From Imperialibacter roseus (GTDB lineage Bacteria > Bacteroidota > Bacteroidia > Cytophagales > Cyclobacteriaceae), in the NCBI RefSeq assembly GCF_032999765.1, contig NZ_CP136051.1, forward strand, positions 3,200,417-3,264,416: a stretch of DNA of 64,000 nucleotides, in the 5' to 3' direction. The number at the start of each line of letters is the position of its first letter. Position 1 is the stretch's first letter. The translations under genes were made by a program, and so were the position numbers. The notes under the pieces were generated by a model. The model did no database searches, had not been told where the DNA came from, and worked only from the letters and a program-made list of their open reading frames with translations. This document shows positions 16,192 to 24,474 of this stretch, piece after piece.

Positions 16192-16920
16192 ATGGAAAGC
16201 ATAGGCAAATTCATGATCTTTTTGGGGCAGCAGTTTACCCGCATGGAGTCGTTCAAGACTTACGCCAAGAGAGTTGTGGATGAGGCCATTCTGATCGGCT
16301 ACAACTCCCTTCCCCTATTTGCTATTATTGCCACTTTTATGGGGGCTGTTACCACCCTGCAAACAGCCTACAACCTGGTGAGTCCGCTTGTTCCACTTTA
16401 CATTGTATCAATGGTAGTGCGTGACATGACTCTCCTCGAACTGGCCCCAACTATCATGGCCATTGTGTTTGCGGGTAAAGTTGGTTCCAATATTGCCGGC
16501 GAGCTGGGCACTATGAGGATCACGGAACAGATCGATGCGCTTGAGGTAATGGGCATCAACGCAACCTCCTATCTCGTGCTGCCAAAAATTATTGCCTCTA
16601 TCCTAACCTACCCTATGCTCGTTGTGTTCTCAGGCTTTCTGACAATCCTGGGAGGCTACCTGATTTCTCTTGCTACAGGTGTGCTTACAGGCACGGAATA
16701 CATCTACGGCATTCGATACGAATTCGTGCAATTTAACGTCTCCTTTGCGCTGATCAAATCGGTGGCATTCGGCTTTTTAGTAGCAGCCATCTCTGCTTAC
16801 AAAGGGTATTATACTGTGGGAGGTGCGCTGGAGGTAGGCAAATCGAGTACCAGCGCAGTGAACAATAGCTGTATTGCCATTCTGGTTGCCGACTACGTAC
16901 TGGCCCAACTTCTTATTTGA
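16192..16920 (+). CDS. mlaE: MlaE-type ABC transporter permease (lipid transport)
   Basis: A 242-residue inner-membrane permease of the MlaE/YrbE/TGD1 family, which moves phospholipids between inner and outer membranes together with an MlaF ATPase and an MCE-domain protein. Family features: V-D-E-A-I-L-I-G-Y-N-S-L-P, the conserved E-L-A-P-T-I-M-A-I-V-F-A-G-K-V-G-S-N-I-A-G-E-L-G-T-M block around residues 82-110 split into helix and loop, and D-A-L-E-V-M-G-I. About five hydrophobic segments. The gene is followed 6 bp later by mlaF; no MCE-domain gene is seen in the window, so that partner must be elsewhere. Confidence 0.93.
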   Translation: MESIGKFMIFLGQQFTRMESFKTYAKRVVDEAILIGYNSLPLFAIIATFMGAVTTLQTAYNLVSPLVPLYIVSMVVRDMTLLELAPTIMAIVFAGKVGSNIAGELGTMRITEQIDALEVMGINATSYLVLPKIIASILTYPMLVVFSGFLTILGGYLISLATGVLTGTEYIYGIRYEFVQFNVSFALIKSVAFGFLVAAISAYKGYYTVGGALEVGKSSTSAVNNSCIAILVADYVLAQLLI

Positions 16921-16926
16921 TTTTGT

Positions 16927-17676
16927 ATGATCGAGATAGAAAACATCAAGAAATCTTTTGACGGAAAGGCCGTATTGCATGGCATTTCAGGCACATTCGA
17001 AAAGGGCAAAACCAACCTGATCATTGGTGCCAGCGGCACAGGAAAAAGTGTGCTTCTCAAGTGCATTGTGGGCCTGGTGAAACCCGACGAGGGAACGGTG
17101 ACCTACGATGGGCGGGATTTCACACACGGCGACAAGAGCCTCAGAACGGACATCAGACGTGAAATAGGCATGTTGTTTCAGGGCGGAGCGCTGTTCGATT
17201 CCATGAATGTGGAGGCCAATGTGATGTTTCCACTCAATGTGCTTACCAAGATGCCTCAGGCCGAAAAGCTCGATAGGGTCAACTTCTGCCTCGAAAGAGT
17301 GGGACTGGCCGGTGTGAACAAAAAAATGCCATCGGAAGTGAGTGGAGGTATGAAAAAGCGGGTTGGGATTGCCAGGGCCATTGTCAACAACTCCAAATAC
17401 CTGTTTTGCGACGAACCCAATTCCGGCCTGGATCCACAAACATCGATCACAATAGATAACCTGATTCAGGAGATCACCTATGAATTTGATATTACCACGG
17501 TGGTCGTTACCCATGATATGAACTCAGTGATGGAAATCGGGGACTACATTCTGTTTATGCATCAGGGGTACAAAAAATGGGAAGGCAGCACCGCCACTAT
17601 TGCACAGGCAGATGTGCCCGAACTCAAAGATTTCATTTTTGCCAACAAGCTGATGAGGACGATGATAAAAAAGTGA
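16927..17676 (+). CDS. mlaF: MlaF-type ABC transporter ATPase
   Basis: A 249-residue ABC ATPase. Walker A G-A-S-G-T-G-K-S (34-41), signature V-S-G-G-M-K-K-R (S139-G141), Walker B L-F-C-D-E-P (D162, E163) and a switch His in V-V-V-T-H-D-M are intact. The Q-loop sits in M-L-F-Q-G-G-A-L-F-D-S, typical of the MlaF group. It lies 6 bp after mlaE and is expected to power lipid movement through it at the inner membrane. Confidence 0.94.
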   Translation: MIEIENIKKSFDGKAVLHGISGTFEKGKTNLIIGASGTGKSVLLKCIVGLVKPDEGTVTYDGRDFTHGDKSLRTDIRREIGMLFQGGALFDSMNVEANVMFPLNVLTKMPQAEKLDRVNFCLERVGLAGVNKKMPSEVSGGMKKRVGIARAIVNNSKYLFCDEPNSGLDPQTSITIDNLIQEITYEFDITTVVVTHDMNSVMEIGDYILFMHQGYKKWEGSTATIAQADVPELKDFIFANKLMRTMIKK

Positions 17677-17788
17677 AGTAGGACTATGGCCTTTCACTCA
17701 TTTCGTTTTACCCACGAAATAAAAAATAGATTTGAATTATCAATCAGGGTTGGTCAACGAAGCATGACCTAACAACCGTTTTTTCCAA

Positions 17789-18105
17789 ATGAATAGCAAG
17801 GTTTCCTTTTCCGTTTTGTTGCCACCGTTGAAGGCATTTCATTCCTCGTATTATTATTAATCGCTATGCCATTGAAGTACTGGATGGGTCAGCCACTAGC
17901 CGTCAGGTATGTGGGAATGGCTCACGGTGTCCTGTTCCTGCTATACATTCCAGCCTTGTTGTTAGCGGCTCCTGTGTTAAAATGGGGCTTTTTAATGATA
18001 TTCAGAGCGTTTCTGGCCTCACTTCTGCCGGGTGGCACTTTTTTGCTCGACAGGCAAATTATAAAAGACTGGAAAGAGATCAATTCTTCAGCAAACAACA
18101 GCTAA
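17789..18105 (+). pseudogene. DUF3817 family small membrane protein with apparent 5' frameshift
   Basis: The uninterrupted reading frame from the ATG at 17866 gives 79 residues starting M-P-L-K-Y-W and containing Y-V-G-M-A-H-G-V-L-F-L-L-Y, typical of DUF3817. The same frame stays open upstream and reads F-R-F-V-A-T-V-E-G-I-S-F-L-V-L-L-L-I-A just before it, exactly the N-terminal helix this family normally has, but it meets a TAG at about 17794 without an ATG. A well-placed ATG at 17789 (M-N-S-K-V-S) is in another frame. A single missing base within TTTCCTTTTCC (17802-17812) would join them into a ~106-residue protein. Either the gene is broken, or there is a sequencing error. Function of the family is unknown. 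Confidence 0.7.
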
Positions 18106-18186
18106 CTGCCGGCATTTAAGTGTCCTGAAATAGTACCTTGATAGAAAATTGGCTTTCTTTATCGCAACCACCGGATCATTTAACCT

Positions 18187-19050
18187 ATGAAAACCCTTCT
18201 CTTTTCCTCGCTGTTCCTAGTCACCCACTGTCTCTTTGCCCAATCACCACAGGCGTTTGAAATCTACAATTCAAAAGGCAAGCAGGTTGCTTACGAAAAA
18301 ATGCTAAAGGACATTTCCCGGGCTGATGTGGTCTTCTTCGGTGAGCTGCACGACAACTCCATCAACCACTGGCTGGAGCTGCAGGTAACTAAAAGCTTAT
18401 ACGCTGAACATGGCAAAGACCTGGTAGTCGCCATGGAGATGTTCGAGGCTGACGATCAGCTAGTGCTGGACGAGTTTATGACAGGCCTGATTGAAGAGAG
18501 GCATTTGCTCAAGGAGGCTAAAATGTGGGATAACTATAAAACAGACTACAAACCCATAGTAGAATTTGCCAAAGAGCACCAGCTGAAGGTGGTGGCATCA
18601 AATATCCCCCGAAGGTATGCCAATCTTGTATACAGAAAAGGGCCTGATGCGCTCAATAACCTGCCCGACGAAGCAAAAAAAAATATTGCCCCTCTACCCC
18701 TGGAAATTGACCTTAACTTGCCTGGCTATCAGGAAATGATTGAGTCGATGGGTGGGCACGGTGCCCCGGGAAGTGCCGAAAACCTGGCCAGCTCTCAAGC
18801 GAGCAAAGACGCAACAATGGGCTGGTTCATCAGCAAAGAAAGCAAGGGCAAGGTCATTCACTTCAATGGCTCTTACCACTCCAAAAATGGGGAAGGCATC
18901 ATTTGGTACCTGAACAAATACAATAAGAAAGCGAGCGTGGCCACCATACATTGTGTGGAGCAGGAAAACATTGGAGAGCTGTCCGAGGGGAATGTTGGTG
19001 CTGCAGATTTTATCATTGTGATTCCCTCTGATATGACGAAAACCTACTAA
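18187..19050 (+). CDS. ChaN-like (haem-binding/TIKI-fold) secreted protein
   Basis: A 287-residue exported protein with a signal peptide ending L-F-A-Q (about residue 19). It matches the ChaN family: D-V-V-F-F-G-E-L-H-D-N near residue 50, V-A-M-E-M-F near 83, a P-R-R-Y-A block near 142, and F-N-G-S-Y-H-S near 224. ChaN proteins bind haem in the envelope and are structurally related to EreA/TIKI hydrolases; iron-related function is known for some members, the real activity is not settled. A TonB-dependent partner is not seen nearby. It precedes a hybrid kinase gene by 113 bp. Confidence 0.85.
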   Translation: MKTLLFSSLFLVTHCLFAQSPQAFEIYNSKGKQVAYEKMLKDISRADVVFFGELHDNSINHWLELQVTKSLYAEHGKDLVVAMEMFEADDQLVLDEFMTGLIEERHLLKEAKMWDNYKTDYKPIVEFAKEHQLKVVASNIPRRYANLVYRKGPDALNNLPDEAKKNIAPLPLEIDLNLPGYQEMIESMGGHGAPGSAENLASSQASKDATMGWFISKESKGKVIHFNGSYHSKNGEGIIWYLNKYNKKASVATIHCVEQENIGELSEGNVGAADFIIVIPSDMTKTY

Positions 19051-19162
19051 ACTTACTGTCCACATAAGCTCAAATCGAATTTCGGCACACAGATATCGGA
19101 TTATTTTTTTACTTTCATACAATTTTAAGCTCCAACAGGCTTCTATTTTTTCAACCAGCAAA

Positions 19163-20923
19163 ATGAAGTTACTTACGAAAGCACTCCGGAGGATCCTACC
19201 TACCAGAGATGCCTCCAGGCCTATAGAAGAAAGGCTTTTTGAGATCACACTCTGCCTCACTATTCTCACGCTGCTGCTATGGTCGTCAGTCGGTATATTT
19301 TCCCAATTCAATCCGACTGTCCTCGGTATCTATCTGTTCGCACTGTGTTTTTACTCTGCGGTCTATTTTGCTGTTAAAAAAGGCATATCCTTTCGCCTCA
19401 CTACCTCTGTTTATTACATCTCTGCGTTGCTTATCATCTCGTTTGGCTGGCTCCCCTCTGGCGGCATCCGTGGCGCTGTGATGCACATGTGTGTGCTCAT
19501 CTACATCTCAGGGCTTTTGGTTTTACCTATACGCCGTTATATCTCCTTTATCATATCCACGATTTGCATGGTGATCATTTTCGTCACCATCGAGTACTAC
19601 CACAGAGACCTGGCCGTGCCCTACACTGACTATGTGAATGAATGGAGAGATCTTTCGATAGCGGGAGTGGTCATGCTGGTGGTGATGGGCTTTGCTTTCT
19701 ACATTTTTAAAAAAGAGTATTTGCACGACAGAGCGCATTTGCAACAAATGAACCTCGAGTTGGGTGCTGCCAAAGAAAGGGCTGAATCGGCTGATAAGGC
19801 TAAGAGTCAATTCCTAGCTACAATCAGTCACGAAATGCGGACGCCTTTAAATGGCATCGTGGGACTTGCCGAACTAATCGAGAAAACTAATCTTGACAAA
19901 GAACAAAGCGAGCTGGTAAAAAACCTCTCCACCAGCAGTCAAATTCTATCAGGCTTGATTACCGATGTGCTTGACATCACCATGATTGAAAACAATCGGG
20001 TGACCTTACAAGAAGACACTTTTGAACTGAAGGACGTAACGAAAGATATCAGCCAGCTATTTTATGGATTTGAGTCGGTGAAAACCGGCAAGGTTTCCAT
20101 TGATCTGGTGCACGCCAGTAAATCCGACATTCACCTGATGGGTGACCTTAAGAGGATCAGGCAAATCCTTATTAACCTGGCAACGAATGCGGTCAAATTC
20201 ACGCCCGCAGGAAAAGTGACCATAGCTACGACCGTTGTGAGAAAAGAAGATAAGACCGCCATTGTTCTTTTCAAAGTTGACGACACTGGCATTGGGATTC
20301 CAAAAAACCAGCACCCAAAAGTGTTTTCCAGGTTTTTTAAGAATGAAACTGACTTGGCGGTGGGAGGCACCGGGTTAGGGCTTTCCATTGCCAAGAGCCT
20401 GACCGACTTGATGCACGGGAAGATTTGGTTCTATTCCACCGAGGGCAAAGGCAGTTCGTTTTATGTGGAACTGCCACTACCGCTCGCTACCCATGGCGAG
20501 CATTCGCCCGCTGAGAAACACATCCAACCGATAAATTTCAGCGAACTATCCGTTCTTGTAGCCGAAGACGTACACATCAACAGGCTTGTGATGCTTAAAA
20601 TACTCAAGAATATTGGCATCACTAAAATAGAAGTGGCTGAAGATGGAGAGCAGGCTGTAGCCCTGGCCTCTTCTCAGGGATTCGACTTTATATTGATGGA
20701 CGTTTTAATGCCCAGAATGGACGGCATTGAAGCAACCAGGGAAATTCGCAGGATTCTTCTGGAGAGAAAGCAAAGCGCTCCTTTCATCGTTGCCGTTACG
20801 GCCAATGCCACTACAGAAGATGAAAACAAGTGCAAAGAAGCCGGAATGGTTGACTTTATCACCAAACCATTTACTACCGACATCCTCAGGGCGGTTTTCA
20901 CCCGTCTTTGGGCTTCAGCCTAG
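19163..20923 (+). CDS. hybrid sensor histidine kinase/response regulator
   Basis: A 586-residue inner-membrane kinase. Six or so hydrophobic segments occupy residues ~25-190, followed by a short coiled coil, a HisKA domain with H223 in S-H-E-M-R-T-P-L-N, an ATPase domain with the N-box (N-L-A-T-N-A-V-K-F), G1 D-T-G-I-G-I-P and G2 G-G-T-G-L-G-L, and a C-terminal receiver whose phospho-acceptor is D513 in L-M-D-V-L-M-P with Lys near residue 565 (T-K-P-F). No DNA-binding output and no periplasmic sensor domain is visible, so the signal is probably sensed by the membrane part. The phosphorelay partner is not encoded next to it. Confidence 0.93.
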   Translation: MKLLTKALRRILPTRDASRPIEERLFEITLCLTILTLLLWSSVGIFSQFNPTVLGIYLFALCFYSAVYFAVKKGISFRLTTSVYYISALLIISFGWLPSGGIRGAVMHMCVLIYISGLLVLPIRRYISFIISTICMVIIFVTIEYYHRDLAVPYTDYVNEWRDLSIAGVVMLVVMGFAFYIFKKEYLHDRAHLQQMNLELGAAKERAESADKAKSQFLATISHEMRTPLNGIVGLAELIEKTNLDKEQSELVKNLSTSSQILSGLITDVLDITMIENNRVTLQEDTFELKDVTKDISQLFYGFESVKTGKVSIDLVHASKSDIHLMGDLKRIRQILINLATNAVKFTPAGKVTIATTVVRKEDKTAIVLFKVDDTGIGIPKNQHPKVFSRFFKNETDLAVGGTGLGLSIAKSLTDLMHGKIWFYSTEGKGSSFYVELPLPLATHGEHSPAEKHIQPINFSELSVLVAEDVHINRLVMLKILKNIGITKIEVAEDGEQAVALASSQGFDFILMDVLMPRMDGIEATREIRRILLERKQSAPFIVAVTANATTEDENKCKEAGMVDFITKPFTTDILRAVFTRLWASA

Positions 20924-21157
20924 CTGTCGTCACCAGCTTCATTATTTATACACAAATCATTTCCAATAGCCACTCGACACATCGGCTTGGCTAACTCTGA
21001 GAAAAATGTTTAACTTTCTGTCAAGCTATAGCAGTCAACCTTTGACTTTGCCGACCTTATAAAAAAACTCACTGTTCTTTATATAATTTTTTCTTGAAAT
21101 AATTAAATTATTTTTAGAACAGAGTTTTTTGCATATATTTAAGTGATCAGCCTAGCT

Positions 21158-21976
21158 ATGGGAAATACCGTTGCCATTTACAATTTTAAAGGAGGGGTGG
21201 GTAAAACTACAACCGCCCTTAATCTCGGCTACGCCTGGTCCCGGCAATTCAAAGTACTTCTGATCGATTGCGACCCTCAGTGCAACCTTAGCAACTCCCT
21301 GGGTGCCGACAACTCTACCAAGTCCATTTACCGATACATCAAAGACCTGTTGCACGACAATCTTCCGGAGAGCATTGAAGCACAGGAAGTAACACCGTAT
21401 ATGCACCTGCTGCCTGGGGACTATCTGATGACGGAAATGGAGTCGAACAGCAGGTTTATTTCGTTTGGCCCCAATATCGTGCAGAAGTTGGGGTACGTGC
21501 TGCGTAAGGATTACGACATCGTGATCATGGATATGCCTACCCACTTTGGAGGACTTGTAAAGTCTATGCTTACCGATGTCGACAGTATCCTGATTCCTGC
21601 CCTTGCTGATTCGTTCTCCATCGATGGCATTAAAAAGTTACTGACTTTTCTCTACACTGTTGAAAGAAAAAGGCCGCTGAATATATTGGGCATCTATTTC
21701 AACATGTACAAGCAGTCACTTATCCACCACCGGGAAAAGTACGCTGAGGCAATGACGGAATTTGAAGACTTGATGCTGGAGAGCACTGTATCCAACTCCA
21801 TCAAGGTAAGCGAGGCCATAGATATTGGCAAATCCATGAACAGGGTCAACCCTGACAATAAGTCGGCCATCGACTTTCTCAAGCTGAGCGACGAGCTGAT
21901 GGCCAAGTTCAACAACACCTTTTTGTCTTCCAAATTCATCTCAGAAGAGTTTCTGGAGAATATCAAGACGAGGTAA
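21158..21976 (+). CDS. ParA family ATPase (orphan)
   Basis: From the ATG at 21158 the product is 272 residues and starts M-G-N-T-V-A-I-Y-N-F-K-G-G-V-G-K-T-T-T, a deviant Walker A typical of ParA/Soj; a GTG 15 bp upstream is less likely. D-C-D-P-Q is the A' motif and V-I-M-D-M-P the Walker B. The length fits ParA proteins that position DNA or other cargo. No ParB gene or parS-like sites are found next to it, and the neighbours (kinase, enolase-superfamily enzyme) are unrelated. The upstream ~100 bp are very AT-rich and probably carry its promoter. Confidence 0.88.
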   Translation: MGNTVAIYNFKGGVGKTTTALNLGYAWSRQFKVLLIDCDPQCNLSNSLGADNSTKSIYRYIKDLLHDNLPESIEAQEVTPYMHLLPGDYLMTEMESNSRFISFGPNIVQKLGYVLRKDYDIVIMDMPTHFGGLVKSMLTDVDSILIPALADSFSIDGIKKLLTFLYTVERKRPLNILGIYFNMYKQSLIHHREKYAEAMTEFEDLMLESTVSNSIKVSEAIDIGKSMNRVNPDNKSAIDFLKLSDELMAKFNNTFLSSKFISEEFLENIKTR

Positions 21977-22341
21977 GCCGCTGAAAAGGATTCAACCGCT
22001 GAGAAAACCGAAAACACAGCGCTAGGGAGAAATATTGCCCGGCTTTCGGTAAACGCAAACTCCTCACAGTAGTCCCGTAGGGACGACACATAGGTAAACT
22101 CCACCAACACGTAAAACAAGCACTGCCAGTGCCGTCAGGTACGGCACATGGCGCACCCACGTGCCCACGAAAAAAACTTCCTACAACAACCTGGGCTAAT
22201 ACAAACCACTCCCCACCTTTCTTCCCCTTCAAAGGTTGAAGCCGCTTCAATAGCCTCATCGCTCCTCATCAAAAAGCCTAAGCATCGTTGTCCTCAAATT
22301 CCTATATTCATTCAAAACATACCTTAACTACAATAAGTACC
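21977..22341. other. intergenic region with one family-A palindromic repeat
   Basis: A 365-bp gap. The only recognisable content is the repeat at 22071-22148; the remainder shows no coding frame, RNA gene or clear promoter. Confidence 0.5.
22071..22148. repeat. dispersed intergenic repeat, family A
   Basis: It begins with the imperfect palindrome GTCCCGTAGGGACGACA and ends with the palindrome TGCCGTCAGGTACGGCA, about 50 bases apart. The same layout occurs at 32849-32930 and 33059-33140. Confidence 0.75.
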
Positions 22342-23697
22342 ATGGAAAACGAGAACAATAAAACCAATATTGGTCGGCGGGAAGTCATCAAAGGACTGGG
22401 CCTTGGAGCCACTGGCACCTTTCTGGGAGCCGCCAATCCGGCAGTGGCTGGCGTATACGAAGCTGCCACCAAAGCCCTCCCTCCTCTTACCATCACCAAT
22501 GTCAAAGCTATTTCCACCTGTCCACACGGCATAGAGCTGATTGTGGTAAAAGTGGAAACCAGCGAACCCGGATTGTATGGCCTCGGCTGTGCCACCTTCC
22601 GCCAGCGGGCCCGGCCTGTTATCTCAGCCATCAACGACTACCTCAACGACTTCTGTAAGGGCAAAAGCGTCGACAACATAGAAGACATGTGGCAAACCGC
22701 CTATGTTAGCTCCTACTGGCGCAATGGCCCCGTGCTCAACAATGCCCTTAGCGGCCTCGACCAGGCGCTGTGGGATATCAAAGGCAAGCGTGCCAATATG
22801 CCGGTGTACCAGCTCCTGGGTGGCAAGTGCCGCTTTGCCATCCCCTGCTACTCTCATGCGTCGGGCAACTCCCCGGAGGCTGTAGCCGACGATGCCAAGC
22901 GCATCATGGACGAGGGCTACAAATATGTCCGCATTCAAATGGGTGGCTATGGTGCCGCTGGCGTGGCATCAGTGCCCGACTTCAAAGCTAAAGGCTTCGG
23001 CATGCCCGACGACAACTACATGGATCCCTACTTCTACATGAAGAGCGTGCCCGAAATCTTTGCCAAAACCCGGGAGGTGTGCGGTGAAAGAGTGGAGTTG
23101 CTCCACGATATCCATGAGCGACTGCAGCCCAATGATGCCATCAACATGATCCGCAAGCTGGAAGAGTTCAGGCCTTTCTTTATCGAAGACCCCTTCTCTC
23201 CTGAGAACATCGGCTATTTCAGGCAGCTAAGGCAGCAAAGCAGCGTGCCATTGGCCATGGGCGAACTCTACAACAACCCTCACGAATGGGTAGGCCCCAT
23301 GAGCGAAAGGCTATTTGACTTTATCAGAATTCACATTTCACAAATAGGCGGAATAACTCCTGCCATGAAGGTGGCCAGACTGGGCGAAGCGTTCAACGTG
23401 AAAACTGCCTGGCATGGGCCTGGTGACGTATCGCCAGTCGGCCACGCTGCCAATGCGCACATCGACTTTGCCGTGTGGAACTTCGGCATCCAGGAAAGCG
23501 TCAACTTCTCCGACACGCTAAGAGAGATCTTCCCTGGCAGCCCCTTCATGAAAGACGGCTATATGTACGTGAACGAAGCGCCTGGTCTGGGTGTGGACAT
23601 CAACGAAAAGGTGGCGGCCAAGTACCCGATTCCTGAGAAGCAGCTGAACGGCTGGACACAGCTGAGAATGCATGATGGTACACCGGTGCGGCCTTAA
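22342..23697 (+). CDS. Tat-exported enolase-superfamily dehydratase (ManD/RspA-like)
   Basis: From the ATG at 22342 (start codon in CCATGG) the product is 451 residues. It begins with a twin-arginine signal (G-R-R-E-V-I-K-G-L-G-L-G-A-T-G), so it should be exported folded. The catalytic barrel has D256 with H258 two residues later (H-D-I-H-E-R), E282 (I-E-D-P-F) and E308 (G-E-L-Y). The three metal ligands are spaced 26 and 26 residues, as in D-mannonate dehydratase ManD. This supports acid-sugar dehydration rather than racemisation, but many ManD/RspA-like proteins have little activity, so the substrate is open. An upstream in-frame start at 22288 would bury the Tat motif. Confidence 0.85.
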   Translation: MENENNKTNIGRREVIKGLGLGATGTFLGAANPAVAGVYEAATKALPPLTITNVKAISTCPHGIELIVVKVETSEPGLYGLGCATFRQRARPVISAINDYLNDFCKGKSVDNIEDMWQTAYVSSYWRNGPVLNNALSGLDQALWDIKGKRANMPVYQLLGGKCRFAIPCYSHASGNSPEAVADDAKRIMDEGYKYVRIQMGGYGAAGVASVPDFKAKGFGMPDDNYMDPYFYMKSVPEIFAKTREVCGERVELLHDIHERLQPNDAINMIRKLEEFRPFFIEDPFSPENIGYFRQLRQQSSVPLAMGELYNNPHEWVGPMSERLFDFIRIHISQIGGITPAMKVARLGEAFNVKTAWHGPGDVSPVGHAANAHIDFAVWNFGIQESVNFSDTLREIFPGSPFMKDGYMYVNEAPGLGVDINEKVAAKYPIPEKQLNGWTQLRMHDGTPVRP

Positions 23698-23710
23698 CAT
23701 CTGTAGGATC

Positions 23711-23744
23711 AACCCTCCAAGAGGTTTTGAACCCTTGGAGGGTT
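23711..23744 (+). terminator. possible terminator hairpin after the ManD-like gene
   Basis: Arms AACCCTCCAA and TTGGAGGGTT with a 14-base loop, 14 bp after the stop. No U-tract follows, so it may be a transcript-end structure or a small dispersed repeat. Confidence 0.4.
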
Positions 23745-23869
23745 GAGTTCCATCCTATTTTGAAATCGTCACCTCGAAAGAGGCACGACTGAGAGGTCTC
23801 ATCACCTGACTCTGTAGCTATTGAGGGGTCGAGCTCCGAATTAGGGGGGCTTTGAGATAAAGCTCAACC

Positions 23870-24370
23870 CTATTCTACCGCCTTATAAATGTTCTCTATC
23901 TGCCGGGTGTGCCGCTGCGTATGCACCAGCACAAACCTCACCCATTCATAACGTGTCATATAGCCAAAGGTCGGCAGTTCCATATCCATGCAAAGTGCTT
24001 CCAGGTCGCTATTGGCCACAGTACGAAGGTGAGTTTTTTCTATTTCCGAAATGGTGTCGAGCGTAGCCTTTTTGCTGTGGTGGGACTGCTGAGGCTCCAG
24101 CATAGGGGCAGTCTTAAACTTGATGCCAAAGTTGAGAAACATTTCGCTTACCGGCTTCACAAGATCATTGGGTGATCGTTTTGCAGGCTCAGTCTTGCTT
24201 TCGGGGATTCCCGAGCCACATATGATGATGTGCTCCGCTACCTGTCCTGCCGTCCAGCTACCTTCAAAAGGAACCGTGTTTAGTTGAGAGTCAGAAAACT
24301 TGTCCAGCAGTGAGCTGAGGGTAGCAAACGTGGTATGAATATCAGTTTTAAGTTGTTCTTTGTTGAGCAT
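23870..24370 (-). CDS. DinB/YfiT-like four-helix protein
   Basis: A 166-residue protein of the DinB superfamily (four-helix bundle that often binds a metal through three His). Seen: W-T-A-G-Q-V-A-E-H near residue 47, and the C-terminal pair H-T-Q-R-H-T-R-Q-I near residue 151, giving the expected His triad. Related proteins act as thiol transferases (bacillithiol, mycothiol, glutathione) or have no known activity. It is cytosolic and stands alone. Confidence 0.8.
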   Translation of the reverse strand: MLNKEQLKTDIHTTFATLSSLLDKFSDSQLNTVPFEGSWTAGQVAEHIIICGSGIPESKTEPAKRSPNDLVKPVSEMFLNFGIKFKTAPMLEPQQSHHSKKATLDTISEIEKTHLRTVANSDLEALCMDMELPTFGYMTRYEWVRFVLVHTQRHTRQIENIYKAVE

Positions 24371-24474
24371 GGTTACATCCTTTGGTTTTGTCTACAAAGG
24401 AGCCACACTTGTTAGTAAGTTACAGGGTGTAAAAACGACTCTTTGGAAGGTTGATTGCGGCAATTAGTAGAGCC

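Noticed and set aside
17697-17726. Terminator after mlaF
   Set aside because: The hairpin is only about 7 bp and is followed by A rather than T on the mlaF strand.
21158-21976. A ParABS chromosome partition locus
   Set aside because: No ParB gene or TGTTnCACGTGnAACA-type sites were seen around the ParA gene.
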